Shown: positions 52,140-64,000 of the stretch, in pieces
Layout: each line of letters begins with the position of its first letter
How positions within the stretch are numbered: the first letter of the stretch is position 1
Assembly: GCF_037975245.1 (NCBI RefSeq)
Contig: NC_092573.1
Span: 4,589,501 to 4,653,500 of the forward strand
Direction of reading: 5' to 3'
Source: Apostichopus japonicus
Taxonomy: Eukaryota > Echinodermata > Holothuroidea > Aspidochirotida > Stichopodidae
Length of the DNA: 64,000 nucleotides
Notes under the pieces: model-generated
The model's database searches: none
What the model was told of the DNA's origin: nothing
Seen by the model: only the letters and a program-made list of their open reading frames with translations
Program-made: the position numbers and the translations under genes

Positions 52140-53140
52140 CAGCAACCATACCGCACACTACTACAGTATATGCAGACGGTTCACTACGACAGTACACTAC
52201 AGCGATACAGTACGACAGTACACTATAACCGCAGTATACACTGCAACAACACTATATAACACTACAATACGATAAGGGGCGAGTTTTTAAAGAACACAAA
52301 AAGGAGAGATGAATTCCATTTCTATGGAATGTATTTCAATGCCCTAGTGGGGTGCAGGGGGCATTTACAGGTATATCTTGTTCTCTAGTGACTTCAAAGA
52401 ACAAACATACATTCAGTTCAGAAATTCGGTCTCTCTTGAACTACTTGAAAACCCTATACAGTGACATCACAACAAGAGAATACAATGAGTACCATACGAC
52501 ATTACACTATGACTGACAACACAACTATACCAAAAGAATGCTGATACACCACGACAGTCTACCACGGCAGTACATTATGCTGGTACACTACGACAACGGC
52601 AGTGTTTAGTACACTAACCCACAAAACACTACGACAGTACACCAAGAGATGGGGTACTATCCGGAAATATACTACCACAATACAAACAACGAGAGGCCAC
52701 TACGGCAGTACATTATTATGGTACACAACGACAACGGTAGTGTTTAGTACATTACCACATTACACTACGACATTACACTAAGAGAGGGGGTACAATCCGG
52801 AAATATACTATCACAATACAAACAACGAGAGTCCACTACGGCAGTACATTATTATGGTACACAACGACAACGGTAGTGTTTAGTACATTACCACATTACA
52901 CTACGACATTACACTAAGAGAGGGGGTACTATCCGGAAATATACTATCACAATACAAACAACGAGAGTCCACTACGGCAGTACATTATTATGGTACACAA
53001 CGACAACGGTAGTGTTTAGTACATTACCACATTACACTACGACATTACACTAAGAGAGGGGGTACTATCCGGAAATATACTACCACAATACAAACAACGA
53101 CAGTACGCTACGACAGTAGACTACGACAGCACCCTGCCCC
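52140..53140. repeat. ACTACGACAGTAC-type satellite with 136-bp higher-order units
   Basis: The whole stretch is built from short CTACGACAGTACA-like words. Within it three near-identical 136-bp units lie at 52691-52826, 52827-52962 and 52963-53098, with a diverged fourth at 52555-52690. Each unit has GAGAGGGGGTACTATCCGG once. Confidence 0.93.
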
Positions 53141-53599
53141 AGTAGTGTATGCCAGTGCATACCATTCTTTTTCATATCGGCTAATTTCATCCATTGTGGC
53201 TTCTAAATATTTACGTTATATGTAGCTGCGAATGTACCAAACCATGTGATATGGGGCTTCAATGTCATGTAGGCAATGTAGACCTAAGGAGAAACGAAAG
53301 AGGCCGTCAAAGTCGGATTGACAAAGTCTTTATAACTTATCCTTTTTTAGTTCACTCTCTTTGGCAACTAATCTGATGTATTAATTTAAAATGTCTTCAA
53401 TGAGAACAGGGAAAATGGAAAGGGTATACTAAATAAAAAAGGTACTGGAGTTCGGCATCTTGTGAATTGTGCTCACCTATCCTGTGTTTAGAAAACATCA
53501 GCAAAATGCGATATAAAGATCTAACGGTACATTGATTTTGATTTATTTCATCTTTGGAAGTAATTGAACCAAATGACAATGTCTTCAACGTTAAACAAA

Positions 53600-53750
53600 G
53601 TGTGTTTGTATACAGTGCATGTGCAGTTCATGTGTTGGTATACACTGCATGGGCAGTTCATGTGTTGGTATACAGTGCATGGGCAGTTAATGTGTTTGTA
53701 TACAGTGCATGCGCAGTTAATGTGTTTGTATACAGTGCATGCGCAGTGGA
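53600..53750. repeat. 30-bp minisatellite, five copies
   Basis: Unit TGTATACAGTGCATGCGCAG plus TTAATGTGTT. Both strands stay open because 30 is a multiple of three. The TGCATGCGCA core resembles half of an NRF1 site. Confidence 0.93.
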
Positions 53751-54823
53751 TATTGTCCAAAATCTCTCTTTTCCCATGTTTAGGCTTGCTAAATTTGAAA
53801 GCTCTCTACATCAAGGGCACTGTCTCCGGTCCCATCTTGTCCAATTGTTGATTCTTCTCTGTATCTATAAGGCTACTTGAGACGCCACGAGATACTCTCA
53901 AGAAGATACTCTTCCGGTTTGTAAATCAGTTGATTGTCCTTTCAGAATTATAGAACGAAACTTGAATTTCTTTGACATTTATTTTTCTATCTAGATTCCA
54001 GTAAAACATGATCATGCTTATTATTGTAGAAACATAACGGGAACACGTTAAGCGTTGCTGTAGTAATTCGCTTCGGTGTCACTGGGCGACTCATTCGAAT
54101 AAAGTGCCCAATAAATTTGATCATTAGTATCAGGTAAATATTTGATATCAGAAATGTACTGTCCAGTATTCAAAATGCAAAATGTAGTGAAATTTTGCAT
54201 AGCTTTCTTCTTTATAGTTTACACGACAGTTCATATAATAAAATGTAAACTATATATTTATACATACAGAGTAACCTTTATAAAGCATAATAAACTTTCT
54301 GAAGGATTATCATACCTAAATAGAACCCCTGTCACGATTAAACCTTGGATAAATGAATTACCCGCCTGAAGAAGAAAACTGTTTCCCGTAGAAAGTGTAG
54401 ATAAAAATATATAACCAAATATCCTGATCCAAACCGAGAGGGACAGACTCCTGTTTGCTTCTCAAGGAAACACATAGCCCTATATACATTACTATACACT
54501 ATAGAAGGCGTGACAAGACATACCAAGAAGCTAGTCTATTCATTTGATAAAAATATCTGCTTACGGTAATAGCTTGGAATTTGATGAACGGATTTTAATC
54601 ATCGCCAAAGCTGTAGTTGGACTTGATCATTTCAAACTAAATTGATTCTAACATGCTTATGCAAGGCCTGATATGAAGGCTTAAATCCAATTATACATAT
54701 ATGCGGGTAAAGGAATTCTCTACATGAGCTCAAGACCTTTGAAAAACGTTTGCAAATTCAAATTTTATACTTGACATTCACCCGAAGGTCAAACTTCGAT
54801 TTGTATTTAAATACAACCCGCAG

Positions 54824-54825
<2 letters not shown>

Positions 54826-54865
<40 letters not shown>

Positions 54866-54880
54866 ATATATATATATATG

Positions 54881-54958
<78 letters not shown>
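54826..54958. repeat. (TA)n microsatellite
   Basis: TA run of about 130 bp with two GTATGTA interruptions. Confidence 0.97.
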
Positions 54959-54960
<2 letters not shown>

Positions 54961-55126
54961 ACATCGTAATGAGCTTGGCGTTTTATGTTTGGTGTTTATC
55001 TTGGCGCAGAGTGCTCTGTGTCCGGTGGACAGAGCGAAGTATATGTGAGAATTAGTTGAGACGATAGCAGATATTGTGAATATTAAATGTGGAAGAAAAC
55101 TATTCCACGTTATCAATGGAAACCTC

Positions 55127-55195
55127 ATCTCATTATCTTGTCCCTAACTCATATAGATATGATGGATTGAATGTACTCTAACTCGGCGACTGGCT
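55127..55195. repeat. Dispersed repeat fragment, pair with 36515-36580
   Basis: Shares TTATCTTGTCCCTAACT and GGATTGAATG followed by GACTGGCT with the copy at 36515. Confidence 0.6.
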
Positions 55196-57933
55196 CTGTA
55201 GAGTGAATTACAGTATAAGGGGGTCTGATGTGATGTTATAACGGTAAATGGTATTCTAAAGATTTTGATTTCTCCATTATAATCTTCTTGTTGATTTATT
55301 CTTGAAAACTCATACATTTTGTATGTTTCCTCAGAGTTTAATCAAAATACAACGTTTTAAAAATATTATATATTTCTCTTTGTGACTAAGTGTGTTTAAT
55401 CAAAATAAAAGCTCGTTAAACTTCGTTTGTCAAAAAACAAAGAATGTCTTAGTTTGATCGATTCCAATCATAATTATATAGTTGTAGATTTGGTTACAAT
55501 GTCGACAATCCGCAACGACACTGATTCCAAATAATGTCACATTAACAAACTTCAATGGAAACATATATTGTTTCTAAAAAAAAACCCTTTATAAAACAAT
55601 TTATCGTTCATGACAAGGTTACTTGTATTTTTATATTCTCTAGATAAACCTCTCTACGATTGGGCTTAATTATAAAGTCATTTGGGGCACTTGCAGAGAA
55701 GATGAGGAAAATATGAGAAAATGAGGGGCGAATATAAGTACCTGCTGATTAGATCTAGGTGCTGGATTTGTCAAGAAATGATCAGTTTGCCATCCTAATT
55801 GATCTATATTAAAACGATTGTTTTTAAAATAATCTTGGCTTTGTATTCTGACATGGATAACTATAAATATACCACTACTGTATATAAACAACGGTTCTAG
55901 ATCACATATAAAGCAAAACAATTTACATGAATAAAGATAACACTAATTATTCAAATTTAAAGGAAGGTATACCTTCACCTTCAGCCGGTAAAGGTGGACA
56001 GTTAATCACTTCCTGTCAAGGTTCAAGGTTGAGGAATTTCGTTCAACCCGTTGATTCCTTAAACTCCCATATAATGTATATTTTCCCGTAGTCGTCTATG
56101 CCTGTACAACAGAATATAACTCTCTGGTTGTACGTAGTATGGGACGCCAAAAGGCTCCCCCGAGGTGAAGGTTTTCTGAAAGATATATACGTGTCTTGAA
56201 GGATATGTCCATGTCTTGAAGGATATTTCCACAATGTTAAATGATATGTGGCTGATTGAAATATTCATGTTGCTCCTGTATAGAGTGTGTCGTACTCGAT
56301 CATAAAAAGCACATTTACATACGGGTATCAGGTAATGCATATTCACATCTAACAGAATATCGTCACATATGGCGAGTATTTTAACGTCCTATATGGCTGA
56401 CTGAACATTACTAACTGTTGTGAAGTTTATCAATTTAAAAATATGCAATTCTATGTATTCACATTAACTACACACTTCAGGTTATATCGCTCACATGAAT
56501 GGACATAATAGTTTAAAGTAAGGACACCTATATATTTCAGAGCATTATTTACATCTTTTGATCATTTTCGTGTTCCATAATTCTTCCATGCATGCAGAGA
56601 GATTATAAGAAAGATGAGGCATTTGGGAAAGTACTTTGATATTTCACTATATGCAGGAAGTATAGCTATGTAAGTATTTGTCAAAACTCCAGACGTTTAC
56701 CTATGAAAAATACAGCGTTAACGTAATTTTTGGTACGAATTTTTGTTTCTGATTAAACAATTTATCATTTACTAATTAAGAATAATTATAGGGCTGAAAC
56801 CATTAAAAAAATCCTTTAGTAACATATATTGGGGGGGGGGGTATCCAATAAAGCGTGCATATCAAATGCATGCATGGCTTGGGCCAATTTTATAAGACAA
56901 ACACAAATTACAGCTTTAAATTCCGGAAACGATGTTCCCCCTTACTTCGTAAATTTCAACCTTTTATAGGTGTTCGTCATCGCTACATGATAACCTAAAC
57001 ATACTAATCTTTTACGAGATAAGTACCTTTTTATAGTGATAATAAGAAGCTAAATGTGACACATGAGTACTGACATAGAGGAAGGTCCTTAAAATATATA
57101 AACTTCTTCCAATAAATTTCAATGTTTTAATTAGTTCGATAATTTGATATTATTTGTTGAACGGATTTATACTAGACATTATCAAATAACAAGACATTAA
57201 GCAAGTTGTCGCTATTCTGCTCTTTACGACTCAATCTGAAAGAAAGCACGTTTCTCTCATAAAAATAGGAACTGTCTTAAAATTAGACTTATATATTATC
57301 TACATTTAAAAGTTTAAAGGTCCTCCAATGCTTTTTCTTATATTCGAACGATTTTTTTTTGTCACTGCTAGAACCATAACCGATTCACACAAATACTCGA
57401 TTTTTTTTTGTCCCATGTTGTTTTGATTTGTCAATCCAGGCTTCAATATGTCAAGTTTGCACTGCAAAAATGATGTGTCTGAGAATTAACAATTCTGCAT
57501 AACAACCAGAATCTTCGGGAAATTTGAGAATGCTTTCAGTTACGTAAACCCTGCTCTAAGACAGATGTGACGAGGAGGATTGCTCTGAAAATATGAAATG
57601 AATCGTCTTTGCTAAGCAGAAAATAGAGCACCAAATGTTTAATTGTTCAGATTTTGTTGCTCAATTTTCACTCCCCTGTGTTTTTAGTTTGTTAATGATG
57701 ATTCTCAATTCAATCTGGTCGGTTGTTTGTGTGCTGACACTTATTCAAATATTTATATGCTGTTAACTGTCACGTCACAATAGATAAATGTCACCCAATA
57801 TCAGATATCTACTCATACGTTTTAGCTCGATATTAATCAATTGTCTTATAAATGATGATTACCTTATTTGTGCCTTCATCTTTAGCTTAACTTAAATTGA
57901 CCCTATAATAATTATATACTGTAATAATTGGGA

Positions 57934-58205
<272 letters not shown>

Positions 58206-59220
58206 TGAGTTTTTTCATTTCTGAAATTCCTCCTTTGACTGGCACTATTGAGAAAACGTTCGGGTTATTCTAACAAGGGCTTGACATTACTCAGCGATTT
58301 ATATTATTAAAATCTGATAGGTTCAATCAAAGTGCGAAAGTTAATGTCTTTCGGTTTAATTCCAAAATAACGAATCGATCATATACTCAATTACAATGAA
58401 TTTCAGATTATTTTTTATTAAACCTTACAGACTGAGAAGCTTCGAAACATTCATGATGGTGCTTCTAAGGAAGACGGCAAAAAAAAATTGTCATGGCCGT
58501 GATGCTCCTTGAATGACTGAACTTGTCGGAAAATTAACATTTCCTTCTATCAGATTCGCCTGTTTCATGTTTCACTTGCGAGAATTTCTAAGAAACAACA
58601 GAATAAGTAGAGCTGGTTTTACCATCTCCTCCGTCACCGCAAGATTTACGTTATATTCTGGTGTACTGTACTGTACTTACACACTACCAAATAATCTGCT
58701 GGATTGTTAAGTCTATCACGTATCACACAACATAAAAAAAACGAAAGGGTGTAAAGTAATTCTTGTAAGAGATCATTCGTTCATTAACTGGTCTTCTTTT
58801 AATTAAGCGTGCAGAGCGTACTTCGGATTATATATGGCGGGTCACACGTTTAAATTCCAGCACCAAAGAAGAAAAAAGAAAGAAAGCTTTCATATTTTCT
58901 TGACTCTGATTAACTATTTTCCTCTTTAAATTTTCATTGTAACCCGAGAGTTTCCACGAAATGCAGCTTCATTCCTAAATTATATGTGTTGATTTGAGCG
59001 TGTTTGGATGAATAATAAATGATCCAATTTCCTTGCACCATATTTGGCGAAACTGATTTGTTTTCTCATGAACAATATCCTTAAATTAACTTCCTTTTGG
59101 TGCACGGATAATAACATCACCTATACCATGCAGTAGACTGTAAATCAATTTTGGCATTATTAGTTAAATATTGACCAAACTCACAGACCATTTTCTGTAA
59201 ATTACCTTAAAATCAACATT
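58206..59220. other. Intergenic DNA, nothing seen
   Basis: No gene or repeat of note recognised. Confidence 0.5.
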
Positions 59221-59225
59221 GACTT

Positions 59226-59480
59226 CGCTGCACTTTCCAAATGAGAAAAAAATCTCATTTGGAGCACCAAATTGCATCTAAGGCCAGGTGAAAATGCAAA
59301 ATTATTTACAAAATGGAGTGGGTGTTGAAGTGTGCTATATTGCACCAAATTGCATCTGAGGCCACCTGGAAATGCAAAAAAAAAAATCCAAAGGGGAGGG
59401 GGACACCCCCTCCCCTTAGACTTCTCCCCCAGGCCGGCCATCAGTCTTCAGCCCCCCACTCAAAAGTACCTTCCTACGCC
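59226..59480. mobile_element. Dispersed repeat, full-looking copy of the one at base 1
   Basis: Begins with a hairpin CCAAATGAG/CTCATTTGG (59236-59261), then two copies of GCACCAAATTGCATCT plus GAGGCCA..TGAAAATGCA (59263 and 59341), then an A-run, a GGGGAGGGGGACACCCCCTC C/G-rich palindromic segment and the CTTAGA...CCTACGCC tail shared with bases 1-67. No coding capacity. Confidence 0.7.
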
Positions 59481-60019
59481 ATCCTGCATCCGTGTGATAG
59501 GTATTTATTTACACAACTCGGAGGCCACCTATGGAAAGACCAATATAGAAGTGGTTTTCAAATATCTTCTATAGCGGAGGTGAAAAGCGAAATAATAACA
59601 TTTATTAGCCTAACGTAATTATAATACAGCCTTGAAGAGAAATTATTTTCTGACTGGCACTGTCCCGGATACGACTTATCTTTTTGGGTAATAAATCGTA
59701 ACTGATGATGATGATTATGATTATGATTATTATTGTATTTATAAAATGGCAATAAAATATACGGATTAAATATGAAAATTCGCTAGCTTTATAGAAAAAG
59801 AAACTCCTATTAGATATCTCCGATCCCATCGTCAACTCAAATTTGAACTTTCACCACTTTTGCTCAACTTTGCTCAATCTGTGCTTGATTTCGAACGTTT
59901 TGCACATAGTTCTACTTCCTGCAACTTGCCTTTCTTACGACGACATCAGTTCTGCTTTTGTTCAATATATATATTTTTACGGATTGTGTTGACAAGATTT
60001 GCTTAAATTGTTATTATTT

Positions 60020-60020
<1 letters not shown>
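59481..60020. other. Intergenic DNA, nothing seen
   Basis: AT-rich; only a short GATTAT run (59705-59733). Confidence 0.5.
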
Positions 60021-61085
<1,065 letters not shown>

Positions 61086-63440
61086 ACTATTTGATTTATT
61101 ATTTATTTAAGTTTCCAACAGAAGAACACATTTTAAACTACGGTTTTTGTTAAATTCTCAACAAAGCTGTCTTTACCAAATAAAACAGCGCATAATGACA
61201 ACTATCGCTTCTAATTACTGTTCGGGAGTTAGGAAAGGACCCAAGAACTACTTAGGCATTACCTCACCGGTTCCAAATATGTCTTACACATTTTTATTTT
61301 TATTTAGAAGCGTTCGTGATAAATTGAAGCAAGAACAATTCCCCATTAAAAGTGGGATATCAACCTACAAAGTAATTTGTCAGGGTTTGTATTTAGTGAA
61401 CGATTGTAATTATCATTGCTGTTTCTTAACTCTTCACAGTTAAGCTGCCTATACTATACATATTTGACGTTATATTATGTAACTTGGACGACATTTATTC
61501 TCGTTCTCTTGATCTCTGCCAATGGGACAAAGTTTCATCATGATCGTGTTACTGTTCATTTAGTACATGTACTTGTACCAAACCTGTATGTTTAGACCAT
61601 CGTGTAATGCAATGCACGAAGAGACGTTATTATAAACCTGTAATTCCTTCCCGACAAGGTTAATGCAATCTTAAGTCAACTCACCTGATCACGTGTACTT
61701 TTATACTGTTCAACCATCGTTCAAAGAAATTCTGCGAACAAGTAAAAAAAAATGAACATTCGGTTACGCAAGGATGAACCCGAACATCAGTTCTCCTTGA
61801 CAAATATTGAAATTCATTGCAAACGCGTTAGATTAGATCACAAATGTATAAGGTTTTTTTTCTTCTTCATTTATTTGCATATAGGATGTTGACGTAACGT
61901 TTATTAAATATGGTTGGTCCAACTCCTTTGCATGTTGGAATCTTTGAATGTTCAAGGTGGTTTCAAAATTCAGCCTGTACTAAGAAGTATTTTTCTAAAT
62001 AATTATTTATGACATACTACTTAAATATCTTGCATTAAGTAACTGTATATACGTCAATAATAATAATAATACAAAAAATCGTAAACAAAATCTGGCTGTC
62101 GCGAAAAGAGCAATGAACCTAACTCTATATTTTGTAAATCAATTTAGTATATATTTTTTATTTACGTTTACTAAAAAGGAACCACAGTACAGTATACAAA
62201 TTACAGCTACACAAGTAGCCACCTAACGACTCGACACTACACGTCGTATACGAGGAAAGGAAATGCTAAAAATGGTAGCCTCCCTAGTCAGTTGTAAACA
62301 ACTATAAATAGTGCCGAAGTTAAACTGAATACTATTGTCACGAGGGAAAGTCTATGTATGCACCAGAAGTGCCGGGTCAGGATAACGTCCTGCATATCGC
62401 GGTGTAACGGTGGAGACATGTATAGTGATTAAAGTGAACACCGTTCCCTAACTAGGTAGTAACGATGAGCGGTGACCTACATTACCTTACCTAACGATCG
62501 ACGGCGGAAAACATCTCACAACACGATAAATAGTGTAAGTCCGAACTTGAAATATAACTAGCGCGTCAATATACTTTTACGAACTAATAAGATACAGGAA
62601 AAATGGGCTATTTCCTTAACACCTGTTCAACTTACAATTGCCCCCCAGATGATAACTACATTCTGACTACAAGACAACATACATTCTTTAAAATGCTGCC
62701 AACTGTATACCAAGCGACAATATATTGTCAGCTTAAGAATGGAACAAAGAAACGCATTAGTATAGTGATGCCAGTAAATTCCTAAGATGGTAATGACGGT
62801 TGTCTCGTTACTAGAAGTAGTAATGCAAAACCTGGTCACTAAAGACCTATGGTGGATCAAATTCAAAATTCACCGCTACAACACCACAGGGGAGGGTGGG
62901 TGACCTACATAGGGCGAGATACTACAGATGGTGAGCCCCATCCAACAAATATTGTTGAAAGCGACCTTAACGAGAGTCTCCCAATTCCCCCCCCCCCGCC
63001 CGAGTGTCTGTGAACCCCCCCCCCGCTTTATATATTGTAAGACAAAATTAGGGTGTTTTAAAGTATGCGGGAATGGGGAAAGTATAAAAAATTATAGGTC
63101 ATGTCGCTTATATCTTTAAATTTTTTTACCCAGGTTTATGAAAAAAGGAGCACATTTTTAAAAAACTTAGCAGTTGGACCTTACAAGACTATTTTGAGTT
63201 TTCAAAGATTTTCTAGGTTGCAGAGTCATAGAGGTGCTTTAAATAGTGCTCCTACAACGATGTAATTGTATCCAAACGTAATTCAATACATCCTAGATCC
63301 GAATAGAGAGGACCTCAAATTTACCTCATGAGTCACGACAATGTGTCTCCACTACTAATTCCTTGAAGTGCTCACAAACAAGTCACAAAATCCGAAAATA
63401 CCAAAGGGTAAAAGAAATTTTGTATTACATACATTCAACT
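61086..63440. other. Intergenic DNA, no gene
   Basis: No supportable exon. C-runs lie at 62986-62998 and 63015-63024. An AT-rich sequence with TAATAATAATAA is at 62056. Confidence 0.5.
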
Positions 63441-63477
63441 GATATCTATAATTCTCAAGATATTGATAGTTTGATTT

Positions 63478-63760
63478 ATCCCATTTGTATCAGTAGCAAA
63501 CAGGAGTGACGTCATAGATACACAATAAGAAGAAGCAATTGTTGCTATTAAATTTCACTTACTTATTTTGCTTCCAAATGATCTAAGTATTTTCCATTTT
63601 TGTTTTAGTCTTACAAAATACAATTTAAAAAAAAAAGTGTTCATTCAAAGATACATTCACATTTTGGAAAGAACAAGAAACGTTTCCTTTACAAATGTGT
63701 GTGGTATGACGTCACAGTTTTTTGCTTCAAATCCACACTTTCGATACAAAATGTAGCAAC
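63478..63760. mobile_element. Foldback (MITE-like) element, copy B
   Basis: Left arm (CATTTGTATCAGTAG then CAAACAGGAGTGACGTCAT, 63482-63514) and the minus-strand reading of the right arm (TTTTGTATCGAAAGTG ... AACTGTGACGTCATACCACA, about 63694-63753) are related inverted repeats. The right arm aligns over about 58 bases with the right arm of copy A (403-699). The left arm seems to have lost about 17 bp. Confidence 0.55.
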
Positions 63761-64000
63761 TTTAAGCTTTGATCATTATGTGGACCATGTCATGTAAGAA
63801 TTCAATGCAAATGCCTTCTCTACGCTTTCCTGTTGAACAATTCAAATATTATATTACATCTAGACGATTGTTTTAAATAAATATGACCATTTCTAACACT
63901 ACGTGAGTTTATTATTTGAGCTATACATTCTCTCCAAAAAGCTTCAATGTACGAATATGAGATGACACCGCTTCATCTGTTCGGCCCGGATTTAGATTTT

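Larger units (their letters stand above)
53760..57930. other. Intergenic DNA, no gene
   Basis: Apart from the TA tract at 54826-54958 and the repeat fragment at 55127-55195, only AT-rich sequence, T-runs (57351-57411) and a G-run (56831-56840) are visible. Confidence 0.5.

Overview
The window is animal nuclear DNA. It is AT-rich and holds two intron-split genes whose exons all join in frame across GT...AG boundaries, followed by about 45 kb of repeat-rich DNA in which I find no supportable gene. Mitochondrial ribosomal protein mL65 (MRPS30) is an animal gene. The low GC, long (TA)n tracts and many short foldback or hAT-like elements suggest a marine invertebrate, perhaps an echinoderm or relative. 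That species guess is inference from general character, not a sequence match.

Layout. (1) 1-14040, minus strand: GALK2 (N-acetylgalactosamine kinase, GHMP kinase superfamily). Eight coding exons are resolved (764-14040); the last exon or exons, with the C-terminal GHMP motif, lie beyond base 1. Its introns hold two large minisatellites (54-bp and 57-bp units), a tRNA-like relic, an internally repeated dispersed element, a foldback MITE and a hAT-type element. (2) 14041-14628: a 588-bp divergent spacer, presumably a shared promoter region. (3) 14629-18568, plus strand: MRPS30 in four coding exons, plus a possible in-frame cassette exon in intron 3. Poly(A) signals lie near 19257-19288. (4) 19290-64000: a gene desert with (TA)n and (ATG)n microsatellites, minisatellites (27.3, 50.2, 52.6 and 53.6 kb), a duplication flanking one minisatellite, a hAT-type element with 8-bp target-site duplications (32460-33366), several dispersed repeat families present twice, G-rich runs and strong hairpins.

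The two genes do not work in one pathway. GALK2 salvages GalNAc in the cytosol, and mL65 is a structural protein of the large mitoribosomal subunit. They share only a head-to-head arrangement. I found no rRNA, intact tRNA, CRISPR array or complete transposase, and no sign of a new multi-gene system. The most useful observations are the MRPS30 cassette exon, the two hAT-type elements with readable ends, a foldback family whose arms carry TGACGTCA-type sites, a 31-bp-arm palindrome, and the 27-kb duplication.
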